The notes under the pieces are model-generated. The model was given only the letters and a program-made list of their open reading frames with translations, searched no databases and was not told where the DNA came from. Position numbers and translations under genes: made by a program. Shown here piece by piece: positions 24,654 to 31,528 of a stretch of 31,528 bases of DNA (positions are counted from its first letter, which is position 1; each line of letters opens with the position of its first letter). Origin of the DNA: JAAYCT01 sp964499575 (GTDB taxonomy: Bacteria > Bacillota > Clostridia > Saccharofermentanales > Saccharofermentanaceae); NCBI GenBank assembly GCA_964499575.1, contig CAZCLK010000020.1:1-31528 (forward strand), read 5' to 3'.

Positions 24654-25712
24654 TTAATACGCACGAGCATCGACAATGGCTTGGGTAATGGTGTCATAGT
24701 AGAAAGCCGCTTCCTCGACCACTTCGACCTTGGCAGGGGATCCGCCGTTTTCGATGGTCTCGATGATCTCGGCAACCTTCGGTCCGTGCAGGGGGTTGCA
24801 CTCGACGTTGCAGTTGATCTTGCCTTCGAGGGTCATTTGGAGATACGCTCTGTTGGCGTCAAAGGAAATGATCGCTACGCCGTCGTCTCCGCCGACTTTC
24901 ATCCCGGCCTCTTCGAGAGCCTGGATCGCGCCGTCCGCCATGTTGTCATTCTCCGCATACACGACATTGATCTTGTCGCCGTGCTGTTGAATCCAGGACG
25001 CCATGATCTCTTTCGCGGTGTCGGTGCTCCACTCGCCGGTCTGGCGGGCCAGGAGCGTCCAGTTGCTGTTTGCTGCGATCGCGTCATCCAGAGCCTCACT
25101 GCGTCCGATTTGAGCGGATGCGCCGAGCTGGCCCTGAAGGTTGACAATGTTCACTTCATCGTCCGCTGAAAAGCGGGTGGAAATCCAGTCTGTAGCCTTA
25201 ACGCCTTCAGCCTTGAAGTCGGAACCGACCCAGCAGGTGTAGAGGTCAGCGCTGGCATTGATGGTACGATCCATCAGGATAACCGGGATTCCGGCTTCCT
25301 TAGCACTGGAAAGAACGGTGTCCCAACCGTCCATGTTGACGGCTGCGATGACGATATAGTCGACTTCCTGGTCAATAAAGCCCTGAACGTCGGCAACTTG
25401 CTTTGCGGCATCGTTGTTCGAGTCGGCGAGGATCAGCTTGTAACCGTTCGCTTCGCTCAAGGTTTCCTGCATGGACTTGGTGTTGGCCATGCGCCAGTCG
25501 GACTCGTCCGCTTTGCACTGTGCAAAGCCGACAGTGATCAGTTCGTCACCGGCCTCAGTCGGCTCAGGTGCAGCGGTTGTCTCGGCGCCAGCGGCTTTCG
25601 TCGTGGTCGCAGCGGGGGCGTTGGTTTCGGCAGGCTTCTCGGTGCAGGCGGCTGCCGCTATAAGCAACACGAACACGCACAGAATGCTGATGCCTTTGAG
25701 TAGTTTTCTCAT
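24654..25712 (-). CDS. ytfQ: Furanose-binding lipoprotein of the ABC importer, YtfQ type
   Basis: A 352-residue periplasmic-binding-protein family 1 (peripla_BP_4) lipoprotein. ATG 25712 has AGGAGG about 8 bases upstream. Residues 1-22 are a signal peptide ending in AAAAC, with C23 the likely lipid-anchored cysteine, then an Ala/Thr/Pro-rich linker to about 54. The mature domain starts LITVGFAQCKADESDWR; the W-R pair is in the place where E. coli YtfQ contacts galactofuranose, and GWDTVLSSAKEAGIPVILMDR and YAENDNMADGAIQALEEAG follow. In E. coli the YtfQ system binds galactofuranose; furanose arabinose is an alternative here given araR and araB nearby. It is the first gene of the importer operon. 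Confidence 0.9.
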   Translation of the reverse strand: MRKLLKGISILCVFVLLIAAAACTEKPAETNAPAATTTKAAGAETTAAPEPTEAGDELITVGFAQCKADESDWRMANTKSMQETLSEANGYKLILADSNNDAAKQVADVQGFIDQEVDYIVIAAVNMDGWDTVLSSAKEAGIPVILMDRTINASADLYTCWVGSDFKAEGVKATDWISTRFSADDEVNIVNLQGQLGASAQIGRSEALDDAIAANSNWTLLARQTGEWSTDTAKEIMASWIQQHGDKINVVYAENDNMADGAIQALEEAGMKVGGDDGVAIISFDANRAYLQMTLEGKINCNVECNPLHGPKVAEIIETIENGGSPAKVEVVEEAAFYYDTITQAIVDARAY

Positions 25713-25907
25713 GCTTTTTTTCCTCCTAGTAGGTTGAAATTCGAGATTTGGATGTTCTCTGATTTTTAGATTAGGTGTTCGGCGACCGGCATTCCATGTA
25801 TATCCTTTCGCATTTGTCACGATCTTTTAGGAAGTATTCACAAATCAAGAAAAATCCCTAGATTTTTTTACGATAAACCATGAAAAATTTCCGATTTCAG
25901 GCTGCCA

Positions 25908-25935
25908 TTGTTTACTGTTGCGTACCGCCTATAGT
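25908..25935 (+). promoter_or_regulatory. Putative promoter for the sensor lipoprotein operon
   Basis: TTGTTT (25908-25913), a 16-base spacer and TATAGT (25930-25935), about 60 bases before the GTG start at 25996, in the divergent gap between ytfQ and the sensor operon. No convincing opposite-strand promoter for ytfQ was found in the same gap. Confidence 0.5.
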
Positions 25936-25995
25936 AGAGTGAAGAGGAGCGAAAAGTAGAATCGGTTATACAGACATCATTGAGGAGCGGATGAA

Positions 25996-26973
25996 GTGAA
26001 CAGACGGACAAGAATTTTCGCATTGGTCTGCGCGATCAGTGTTTTGTTATGCGGTTGCGGGCTCGGAAATGCACCTTCTTCCGCGGATCAACCCATTGTA
26101 CTGGGCTTTTCGCAGTTGGGGGACGAGAGCACCTGGCGCAGTCAAAACAGTCGTTCCATCATCAGTGCCGCCGAAGAAGCGGGCATTAAGATCATGTTTG
26201 AAGACGCGATGCAGGATCCCGAAAATCAGATTAAGGCGATCCGTTCCTTTATCGCGTATAAAGTGGATGTCATCGCATTTTCCCCTCTGGTGGAGACCGG
26301 GTGGGATACCGTTCTCGGTGAAGCGAAAGCCGCCGGCATTCCGGTTATTATCGTCGACCGGATGATCGATACGGCGGACGACAGCTTATACACCTGTGCG
26401 TTATGTTCTGATTTCGAACTGGAAGGCCGGCATGCCGGCCAATTTCTTCTCGATAAGTATCGGGATCAGGAAGAAGCGGTGAAGATCGTCGAGTTGGCGG
26501 GCACCGTGGATTCTACCCCTGCAATCGGCCGTTACGAGGGTTTTCGGAACGTCATCTCCTTTGATCCCAAGTTTGAAGTGATATTCAGCGCGAGCGGGGA
26601 TTTTATGCTGAGTAAAGGAAGAGAAATCATGCAGCAAGTGCTTGAAATATACGATGCTTCGGATATTGACGTTCTTTATTCGCATAACGACGACATGACG
26701 TTCGGCGCAATCGAGGTAATGCAGGAAGCCGGGATTGAGCCCGGAAAAGACATCGTAATCATCTCCGTGGACGCGACCCAGCGGATCATCGATTATCTTC
26801 GGGCCGGGACCGTCAATTGCGCCATCGAGTGCAATCCGAACAGCGGACCGCAATTAATGGAACTGGCCCAAAAAATCGTGGCCGGCGAAGAAGTTGAAAA
26901 GCAAATATATATCAAGGAATTGGTTTTTGATGAAAACAGCAACTTCGACAAGATCGCCGACCGGGGTTATTGA
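25996..26973 (+). CDS. YtfQ-like sugar-binding lipoprotein, probable sensor subunit
   Basis: A 325-residue second paralogue of the furanose-binding protein. The GTG start follows GAGGAG by 8 bases. The signal peptide ends LLCGC, with C21 the lipidation site. The mature domain begins IVLGFSQLGDESTWRSQNSR, then ENQIKAIRSFIAYKVDVI, GWDTVLGEAKAAGIPVI and SHNDDMTFGAIEVMQEAGIEPG, closely following the YtfQ pattern, including the W-R pair and the D-R pair (IVDRMID). It is not beside the permeases but directly ahead of a histidine kinase and response regulator, 46 bases upstream on the same strand. By analogy with XylFII-LytS of Clostridium, it probably hands a bound-sugar signal to the kinase rather than feeding transport. 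Confidence 0.85.
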   Translation: MNRRTRIFALVCAISVLLCGCGLGNAPSSADQPIVLGFSQLGDESTWRSQNSRSIISAAEEAGIKIMFEDAMQDPENQIKAIRSFIAYKVDVIAFSPLVETGWDTVLGEAKAAGIPVIIVDRMIDTADDSLYTCALCSDFELEGRHAGQFLLDKYRDQEEAVKIVELAGTVDSTPAIGRYEGFRNVISFDPKFEVIFSASGDFMLSKGREIMQQVLEIYDASDIDVLYSHNDDMTFGAIEVMQEAGIEPGKDIVIISVDATQRIIDYLRAGTVNCAIECNPNSGPQLMELAQKIVAGEEVEKQIYIKELVFDENSNFDKIADRGY

Positions 26974-27019
26974 TTCAGAACCGCCGGGATTTTTCGCGAG
27001 ACGGAAAGGCATGACGTAA

Positions 27020-28492
27020 GTGCGAAACAGAAGCATAAGAAAGACGTTACAGGTTACCAATTGGGTCATCATTTTGGCGACCCTTGTGCCGTTTCTGATC
27101 AGTACTTTGTACTACAACATCACCCTGAACCAATATGAAGGGATCATCGAAAACGTTTATAACGCCAACAGCCTCTCCCGGGTCGTTCAGGAAGAGATTG
27201 ATCCTACGATGTGGAAAGTTGTTTCCGGAAAAACCGATTTCAAGGACAACACACAGTACGATTTGATTGAAAAAATCAGAACCGGTCTGGACGGACTCGA
27301 GAAGAATGCCAACAGCGGCGAAAACAGTTATCTGATCGCAGTCGCCCGAAACACCCTGGAGACTTTGGAAAGTTATGTGGACAAGATCGGCGATAATATT
27401 AAAGACAATCGGCCGGTCCGTGAAAACGAGCAGATCCTGATCGAAATCCGGTCGGTCAGTGATTTGCTTTATGACATCATTCAGCAATTCGTAGCCTCTG
27501 AGATGGAAATCGCCCACATTCAAAACACCAGGATCCAACGCTCTTTAGACATCATGACCTTTTTTCAAATCGCGATTTTAACCGCGATCATCCTTTTCCT
27601 GATCCGGAACTACTGGCAACTGAACAACAGTATCAATAAACCCGTGATCCGCCTCAAGACCATGGCCTCTCAGATTGCGCGCGGCGACTTATCCTTCCGG
27701 GTCAAAAAACCGGAGATCAGCGAACTTGACGAATTAACGGACAGCCTCAACACGATGGCCGAAAAGCTGGGCGAACTGATTGAGCAGAACACCCAGAAAC
27801 AGCAACACATTCAGAAAGCGGAGATGCGCGCACTTCAAGCCCAGATCGCGCCGCACTTCATGTACAATACGCTGGACACGATTCTGTCCTTGGCGGAGGA
27901 CGGGCAAAACGAAGAGGTCGCGCGGACCACTCTGGCACTTTCGAATTTCTTCCGGCTCTCCCTGAACAAGGGTCGGGACTGGGTGTCTGTCGCCGAGGAG
28001 AAATCTCATGTCGAAAGCTATCTGGCGATCCAGAAAATTCGCTACGGCGCGATTCTCGATTACGAGATCGATATAGAAGAAGAGATGCTCTCGGAATCCA
28101 TGCTGAAAATCCTTCTCCAACCGCTCGTGGAAAATGCCATCTACCACGGGATCAAGAAAAATCGCCAGGGCGGGTGCGTGACCTTGACGGGAAGAAAGGA
28201 AAACAATCATTTGATTTTCTGTGTCGGGGATAACGGCATCGGGATGACCGTGGAGGAACTTTTGGTCTTGCGCGAAAACCTTGCGCACTACGACGTAAAT
28301 AATCCGGAGACCGGTTTTGGCATGTATAACGTGTACAAACGCATTCAACTCTACTATGAAACAGACGACGGATTAACGGTGGAAAGCGAGTACCGGAAGG
28401 GCAGCAGGGTGACCCTTCGACTTCCGGTCCTTGACCCGGGTGACCCGCGCCGGAGCAATATGAGCACGGAAAAGGAGGTGCCGGATGTATAG
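27020..28492 (+). CDS. YesM-type sensor histidine kinase
   Basis: A 490-residue membrane histidine kinase. GTG 27020 follows GGAAAGG by about 10 bases. The order is membrane helix 1 (about 13-33), an extracytoplasmic helical sensor domain (34-178), helix 2 (about 179-197), a HAMP linker (about 200-255), a His_kinase domain of the LytS/YesM type with phospho-acceptor H279 in IAPHFMYNTLD, and a C-terminal ATPase domain (N-box LLQPLVENAIYHGIKK, G-boxes GDNGIGM and GFGMYNVYKRI). The sensor domain is all-helical with no sugar-binding fold of its own, which fits signalling through the lipoprotein encoded just before it. It overlaps the response regulator gene by 8 bases. Confidence 0.9.
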   Translation: MRNRSIRKTLQVTNWVIILATLVPFLISTLYYNITLNQYEGIIENVYNANSLSRVVQEEIDPTMWKVVSGKTDFKDNTQYDLIEKIRTGLDGLEKNANSGENSYLIAVARNTLETLESYVDKIGDNIKDNRPVRENEQILIEIRSVSDLLYDIIQQFVASEMEIAHIQNTRIQRSLDIMTFFQIAILTAIILFLIRNYWQLNNSINKPVIRLKTMASQIARGDLSFRVKKPEISELDELTDSLNTMAEKLGELIEQNTQKQQHIQKAEMRALQAQIAPHFMYNTLDTILSLAEDGQNEEVARTTLALSNFFRLSLNKGRDWVSVAEEKSHVESYLAIQKIRYGAILDYEIDIEEEMLSESMLKILLQPLVENAIYHGIKKNRQGGCVTLTGRKENNHLIFCVGDNGIGMTVEELLVLRENLAHYDVNNPETGFGMYNVYKRIQLYYETDDGLTVESEYRKGSRVTLRLPVLDPGDPRRSNMSTEKEVPDV

Positions 28493-30095
28493 TGTATTCC
28501 TGGTCGAGGACGAGCCGATTATCCGCCAGAACCTCCGCAACACCATCGAAAACGGCTCGGATCCCTTCACCTGTTGCGGTGAGGCGGGGGACGGCGAATT
28601 GGCGCTTTCCATCATCCAGGACCTGAAACCGGATATCTTGATCACCGATATCAAAATGCCGTTCATGGATGGGTTGGAATTAGCCCGTCATGCAAAGGCG
28701 ATTATCCCGTGGATCCGGATCATCATCATCAGCGGATATGACGAATTTGAGTTGGCGCGGGAGGCAATCTCAATCGGCGTCGACCAGTACCTGCTGAAAC
28801 CGGTAGCGGGCAAGGATTTATTTTCCGCTCTTCGAAAGACCGCCGAACAGATTGAGGAGCATAAGCGGCATAGTGTTTCATTCCTGAAAGATGTATCCGA
28901 TGAACAAATTGTCCGAAATGCATTGCTCAGCTCGTTGCTCGAGCGGATATGCAGCGGCGAGCTCACGGCGAATGATGCCCTGAAGCAGGCCGACGAGTTG
29001 AGCGTCGAACTTCTCGCGAAGCGCTATGTCGTCCTGTTTTGCCGGTATGACAGCAATAAAGACAGTCCGAATCGTCAGACTATAGCATCCAAGGTGAAAT
29101 ATGTGCTCGGAGAGGACGCTGACGCGCTGTTTTTTTTCAGCGGAGTGGAAAATGTGGTCCTGCTTGTTAAGGGTGACACGGATATAGACGTTACCGAGAA
29201 GGCATATCATCGTGCACAGACCATGAAACACGAGATTGAAAATGACGGAGAAACCATCCTCACCGTGAGCATCAGTGCGGTTGTGAACCGGATCGTGGGT
29301 ATTCAGGACGCGTATCATGAGGCGGGAATCCTGATGAAAACATTCGGGCAAGTCAATCACGGCCGCATATTCTGTGCCGGGGACATCGCTCAGATCGACC
29401 GTTCGGCAGGGCTTTCCGAGGAGAGTTTTTTTCATGTAAATATCGAAAACAAACTTAAATTCGCCGTCCGGGACGATGTTCCCGCCATCGTGGAGGAGTT
29501 GACGCGAAGTCTGGATCAAAACGACATGCACAGTCTCCTTTACCGCTACTATATCCTGATGGATCTGACCAATACGGCGATGCGGATCATCCGGAACTTC
29601 AATCCGGAAATCGACCTGAAGCCGGTTGCCCGTCATTTTGTCGATATGCGTCAGGTTTTTCAATCGGCTATGTCCAAGGAGGTCTTTTCCGATCTGGCGA
29701 CCGATATCTGCGTTAAGACGATTGAACTTCGGGATCTCAATAACAATGCGCATCATATGAAGATCGTTTCCGGTGCCTGCGATTATATTCGCGAACACTA
29801 CAGCAACCCCGACATTTCGCTTAATACCGTTGCGACGTTTGTTGCGCTGAGCCCGACGCATTTCAGCACGATTTTTTCGCAGGAGATGGGCGTTACCTTT
29901 ATCGAGTATTTAACGGCGGTCCGGATGGAGAAGGTCAAGGAGATGTTGGCGTCGACCGACGAAAAACTGGTCAATATCGCTTTTGCCGTCGGTTACAACG
30001 AACCCAATTATTTGAGTTACCTTTTCAAAAAACGCGAGGGAATTACGCCGAAGGAGTTTAGGACGCAAAGAAGGGTTTCACAGACGGATAAATAG
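28485..30095 (+). CDS. YesN-type AraC-family response regulator
   Basis: A 536-residue regulator. The receiver domain (1 to about 125) has the acidic pair in LVEDEP, phospho-acceptor D55 (LITDIKMPF) and K105-region LLKPV. A long central region (about 130-430) is the usual uncharacterised YesN linker. The C-terminal AraC-type domain (about 430-530) has two helix-turn-helix units, with ISLNTVATFVALSPTHFSTI and the FAVGYNEPNYLSYLFKKREG signature. AAGGAGGTG lies 5 bases before the ATG. It most likely activates the divergent ABC importer operon when the paired kinase is triggered; no binding site was located with confidence. Confidence 0.92.
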   Translation: MYSVFLVEDEPIIRQNLRNTIENGSDPFTCCGEAGDGELALSIIQDLKPDILITDIKMPFMDGLELARHAKAIIPWIRIIIISGYDEFELAREAISIGVDQYLLKPVAGKDLFSALRKTAEQIEEHKRHSVSFLKDVSDEQIVRNALLSSLLERICSGELTANDALKQADELSVELLAKRYVVLFCRYDSNKDSPNRQTIASKVKYVLGEDADALFFFSGVENVVLLVKGDTDIDVTEKAYHRAQTMKHEIENDGETILTVSISAVVNRIVGIQDAYHEAGILMKTFGQVNHGRIFCAGDIAQIDRSAGLSEESFFHVNIENKLKFAVRDDVPAIVEELTRSLDQNDMHSLLYRYYILMDLTNTAMRIIRNFNPEIDLKPVARHFVDMRQVFQSAMSKEVFSDLATDICVKTIELRDLNNNAHHMKIVSGACDYIREHYSNPDISLNTVATFVALSPTHFSTIFSQEMGVTFIEYLTAVRMEKVKEMLASTDEKLVNIAFAVGYNEPNYLSYLFKKREGITPKEFRTQRRVSQTDK

Positions 30096-30185
30096 CTCCT
30101 CCGGCTTTTTTAGGATTGGCCGGTACCTGCAGGGGATGAAGAATTACCCGGGTAAAATTGAAATAACAAAATATGCCCGGACCCC

Positions 30186-30214
30186 TTGCCGAAAAATGTC
30201 GGGGGCGGTAGAAT
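30186..30214 (+). promoter_or_regulatory. Promoter of araR
   Basis: TTGCCG (30186-30191), a 17-base spacer and TAGAAT (30209-30214), directly followed by the operator at 30215. The start codon is at 30247. Confidence 0.65.
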
Positions 30215-30232
30215 AACATGTACGTACAAGTT
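30215..30232. promoter_or_regulatory. AraR operator at the araR promoter
   Basis: An 18-bp near-palindrome with core TGTACGTACA. It begins at the base after the -10 box and covers the transcription start, so AraR binding here would block its own gene. The core agrees with the known Bacillus AraR operator (ATTGTACGTACAAT-like). Confidence 0.85.
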
Positions 30233-30246
30233 ATGGCGGTGCAGAT

Positions 30247-31326
30247 ATGAAAAGAGGTCCGGATATTCCCAAATGTGAGATCATCAAGCGATACGTCCGA
30301 CATCTGTTGAAGGACGACATCATCGCGTACGGACAACAACTCCCGTCCGAGCATGATCTGATGGATAAATTCCTCGTCAGCCGCCAAACCGTTCGGCAGG
30401 CATTCGGCGAACTGACGGTCGAGGGACTGATCTATAAGGAGCAGGGCAAGGGGACCTTCAGCAACTATCGGAAGGGCGCCAAGGGCAGTCAGATCGTCGC
30501 GGTGGTGACGACGTACCTTTCGGGCTTTGTGTTTCCGGGCATTATCTCGGGAATCGAGCAGGTCTTATCCGACGAGGGATATATGATGCTCCTTTCGAAT
30601 ACCAACAACATCAAGGAGCGTGAAGCTCAGTATTTGAAAAGTGTTTTGGAACATAATGTGGTCGGGATGATCATCGAGCCCACCAGCAGTTCGGGCGCGA
30701 ATACCAACAGCCGACTCCTCAGCGGTATCCGCGATAAGGGGATCAAGATGGTATTTATCAATGCCTGTTATGATGATTTTGATAACGCGTACGTACTGCT
30801 GGACGATATCAAGGGCGGATATACCGCCACCGAATATCTCCTTCAGCTCGGACACCGTAAGATCGCCGGGATTTTCAAAACCGACGACAAGCAGGGCGTG
30901 AACCGGTTAAGCGGGTATCAGAAGGCTTTACGCGATTTCGGAGTCGTCGAGGATCGAAGGCGAATCGGGGAATACAACACGGCCAACATGTACGATTTCC
31001 CGTATATGTTTGTCCAGTCCCAACTTCGCGGAGACGACCGGCCTACTGCCTTTTTCTGTTATAACGACCAGTGCGCGCTCATGGTGATTCAGGCAATCCG
31101 TGATCAGGGACTGCGCGTTCCGGAGGATATATCGGTCGTCGGTTATGACGATTCAATCTCCCCGATGAACTCGGAGGTCAAACTCACCACCATCCGTCAC
31201 CCGAAACAGGCGATGGGTGTACAGGCTGCACGATTCATGGTCGATATGCTTGAGGGCCGGGCGGAAAAGCCTCAGTATATTCACGAGCCGGAGCTGATCG
31301 TAAGAAAGTCGTGCCGAAACGTCTGA
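30247..31326 (+). CDS. araR: Arabinose repressor AraR (GntR-LacI chimera)
   Basis: A 359-residue chimera. The N-terminal GntR-type winged helix (about 8-75) has the LPSEHDLMDKFLVSRQTVRQA helix-turn-helix in place, ending in GKGTF. The C-terminal part (about 80-355) is a LacI-type periplasmic-binding-protein fold (TYLSGFVFPGIISGIEQ, DDIKGGYTATEYL, CYNDQCALMVIQAI, ISVVGYDDS), which binds L-arabinose in Bacillus AraR and releases DNA. An AraR-type operator lies right after its promoter and a second lies upstream of the following araB. The ATG at 30247 has only a weak ribosome site. Confidence 0.92.
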   Translation: MKRGPDIPKCEIIKRYVRHLLKDDIIAYGQQLPSEHDLMDKFLVSRQTVRQAFGELTVEGLIYKEQGKGTFSNYRKGAKGSQIVAVVTTYLSGFVFPGIISGIEQVLSDEGYMMLLSNTNNIKEREAQYLKSVLEHNVVGMIIEPTSSSGANTNSRLLSGIRDKGIKMVFINACYDDFDNAYVLLDDIKGGYTATEYLLQLGHRKIAGIFKTDDKQGVNRLSGYQKALRDFGVVEDRRRIGEYNTANMYDFPYMFVQSQLRGDDRPTAFFCYNDQCALMVIQAIRDQGLRVPEDISVVGYDDSISPMNSEVKLTTIRHPKQAMGVQAARFMVDMLEGRAEKPQYIHEPELIVRKSCRNV

Positions 31327-31337
31327 TTATTTAGTTT

Positions 31338-31355
31338 AACTTGTACGTATATGTT
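31338..31355. promoter_or_regulatory. AraR operator upstream of araB
   Basis: An 18-bp site identical, in the reverse orientation, to the araR operator except for one base. A further half-site, ACTTGTA/TACAAGT, lies 13 bases on (31339-31345 with 31359-31365). It overlaps a possible -35 box (TTGAAT 31354-31359, with TCAAAT 17 bases later). Confidence 0.85.
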
Positions 31356-31402
31356 GAATACAAGTGTGGTCGAAAGTCAAATGATAATAGGAGGACTGGA
31401 AA

Positions 31403-31528
31403 ATGCCCAAGTACGCGATCGGAGTAGACTACGGAACCCTGTCGGGACGCGCGTTGCTCGTCAACATCGAAAACGGACAAGAAATCGAGACCAGTGTCTA
31501 TAATTACCCGCACGCAGTCATGGACGAG
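31403..31528 (+). CDS. araB: L-ribulokinase AraB (3'-truncated)
   Basis: Only the first 42 codons are inside the window. The N-terminus (MPKYAIGVDYGTLSGRALL, then NYPHAVMDE) matches ribulokinase, an FGGY-family sugar kinase that phosphorylates L-ribulose in arabinose catabolism; GVDYGTLSGR is the first phosphate-binding loop. TAGGAGG lies about 8 bases before the ATG. The gene follows araR and carries an upstream AraR operator, so it should be induced by L-arabinose. The rest of the gene, and probably araA and araD, lie beyond the edge. Confidence 0.9.
   Translation, partial: MPKYAIGVDYGTLSGRALLVNIENGQEIETSVYNYPHAVMDE

Noticed and set aside
25713..25800. A minus-strand promoter for ytfQ around TATACA near 25796.
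   Set aside because: No -35 box lies at an acceptable distance; an activator-dependent promoter is likely but cannot be placed.
30096..30115. Possible terminator after the response regulator (AGC...GCT before TTTTTT).
   Set aside because: Only 3-4 pairs can form; too weak to call despite the T-run.

Overview
The window looks like chromosomal DNA from an anaerobic Firmicute, most likely a member of the Clostridia with mid-range GC. The basis is the gene content: SepF, HemZ, YesM/YesN-type two-component regulators, a GntR/LacI-type AraR, a type II pantothenate kinase, strong AGGAGG-type ribosome binding sites and sigma-A-like promoters. No phage, transposon or CRISPR sequences were seen, and no stretch over 300 bases lacks a gene. 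The first and last genes are cut by the window edges.

Region 1 (1-5278) is an aryl-acid / 2-oxoacid module: a sodium:solute symporter (5'-truncated), a phenylacetate-CoA ligase, and the two subunits of indolepyruvate:ferredoxin oxidoreductase (IorA, IorB). Together they could interconvert arylacetates, arylacetyl-CoAs and arylpyruvates with ferredoxin as the electron carrier. Region 2 (5348-9312) is a tightly overlapped gene string: a double ACT-domain protein, a PLP enzyme of the aluminium-resistance / methionine gamma-lyase-like family, a single-pass HlyD-like membrane protein and the PLP-homeostasis protein YggS. Region 3 (9451-14693) holds sepF with its own promoter, then type II pantothenate kinase, a DUF1624 membrane acyltransferase, a DUF3810 membrane protein with a zinc-protease motif, HemZ and a small zinc-ribbon membrane protein.

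Region 4 (14730-16660) holds tRNA-Pro(UGG) with its promoter, a PiT phosphate transporter and its DUF47 partner, closed by a terminator that can work in both directions. Region 5 (16682-20687) holds, on the minus strand, UDP-galactopyranose mutase (glf) followed by a family 2 glycosyltransferase; then a plus-strand amidase_3 protein that appears to have lost most catalytic residues; then a minus-strand GNAT acetyltransferase and a small uncharacterised protein.

Region 6 (20763-31528) is a furanose-sugar locus. On the minus strand lies a complete ABC importer of the YtfQ-YtfR-YtfT-YjfF type (galactofuranose type in E. coli), with a very stable UUCG-capped hairpin between the binding-protein gene and the ATPase gene. 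Divergent from it is a second YtfQ-like lipoprotein followed by a YesM-type histidine kinase and a YesN-type AraC response regulator, which looks like a three-component sugar sensor. Next comes araR, with an operator directly after its -10 box, and the start of araB (L-ribulokinase) with a nearly identical operator. The simplest reading is that extracellular furanose is sensed by the lipoprotein-kinase pair, imported by the ABC system, and, if it is L-arabinose, catabolised under AraR control.
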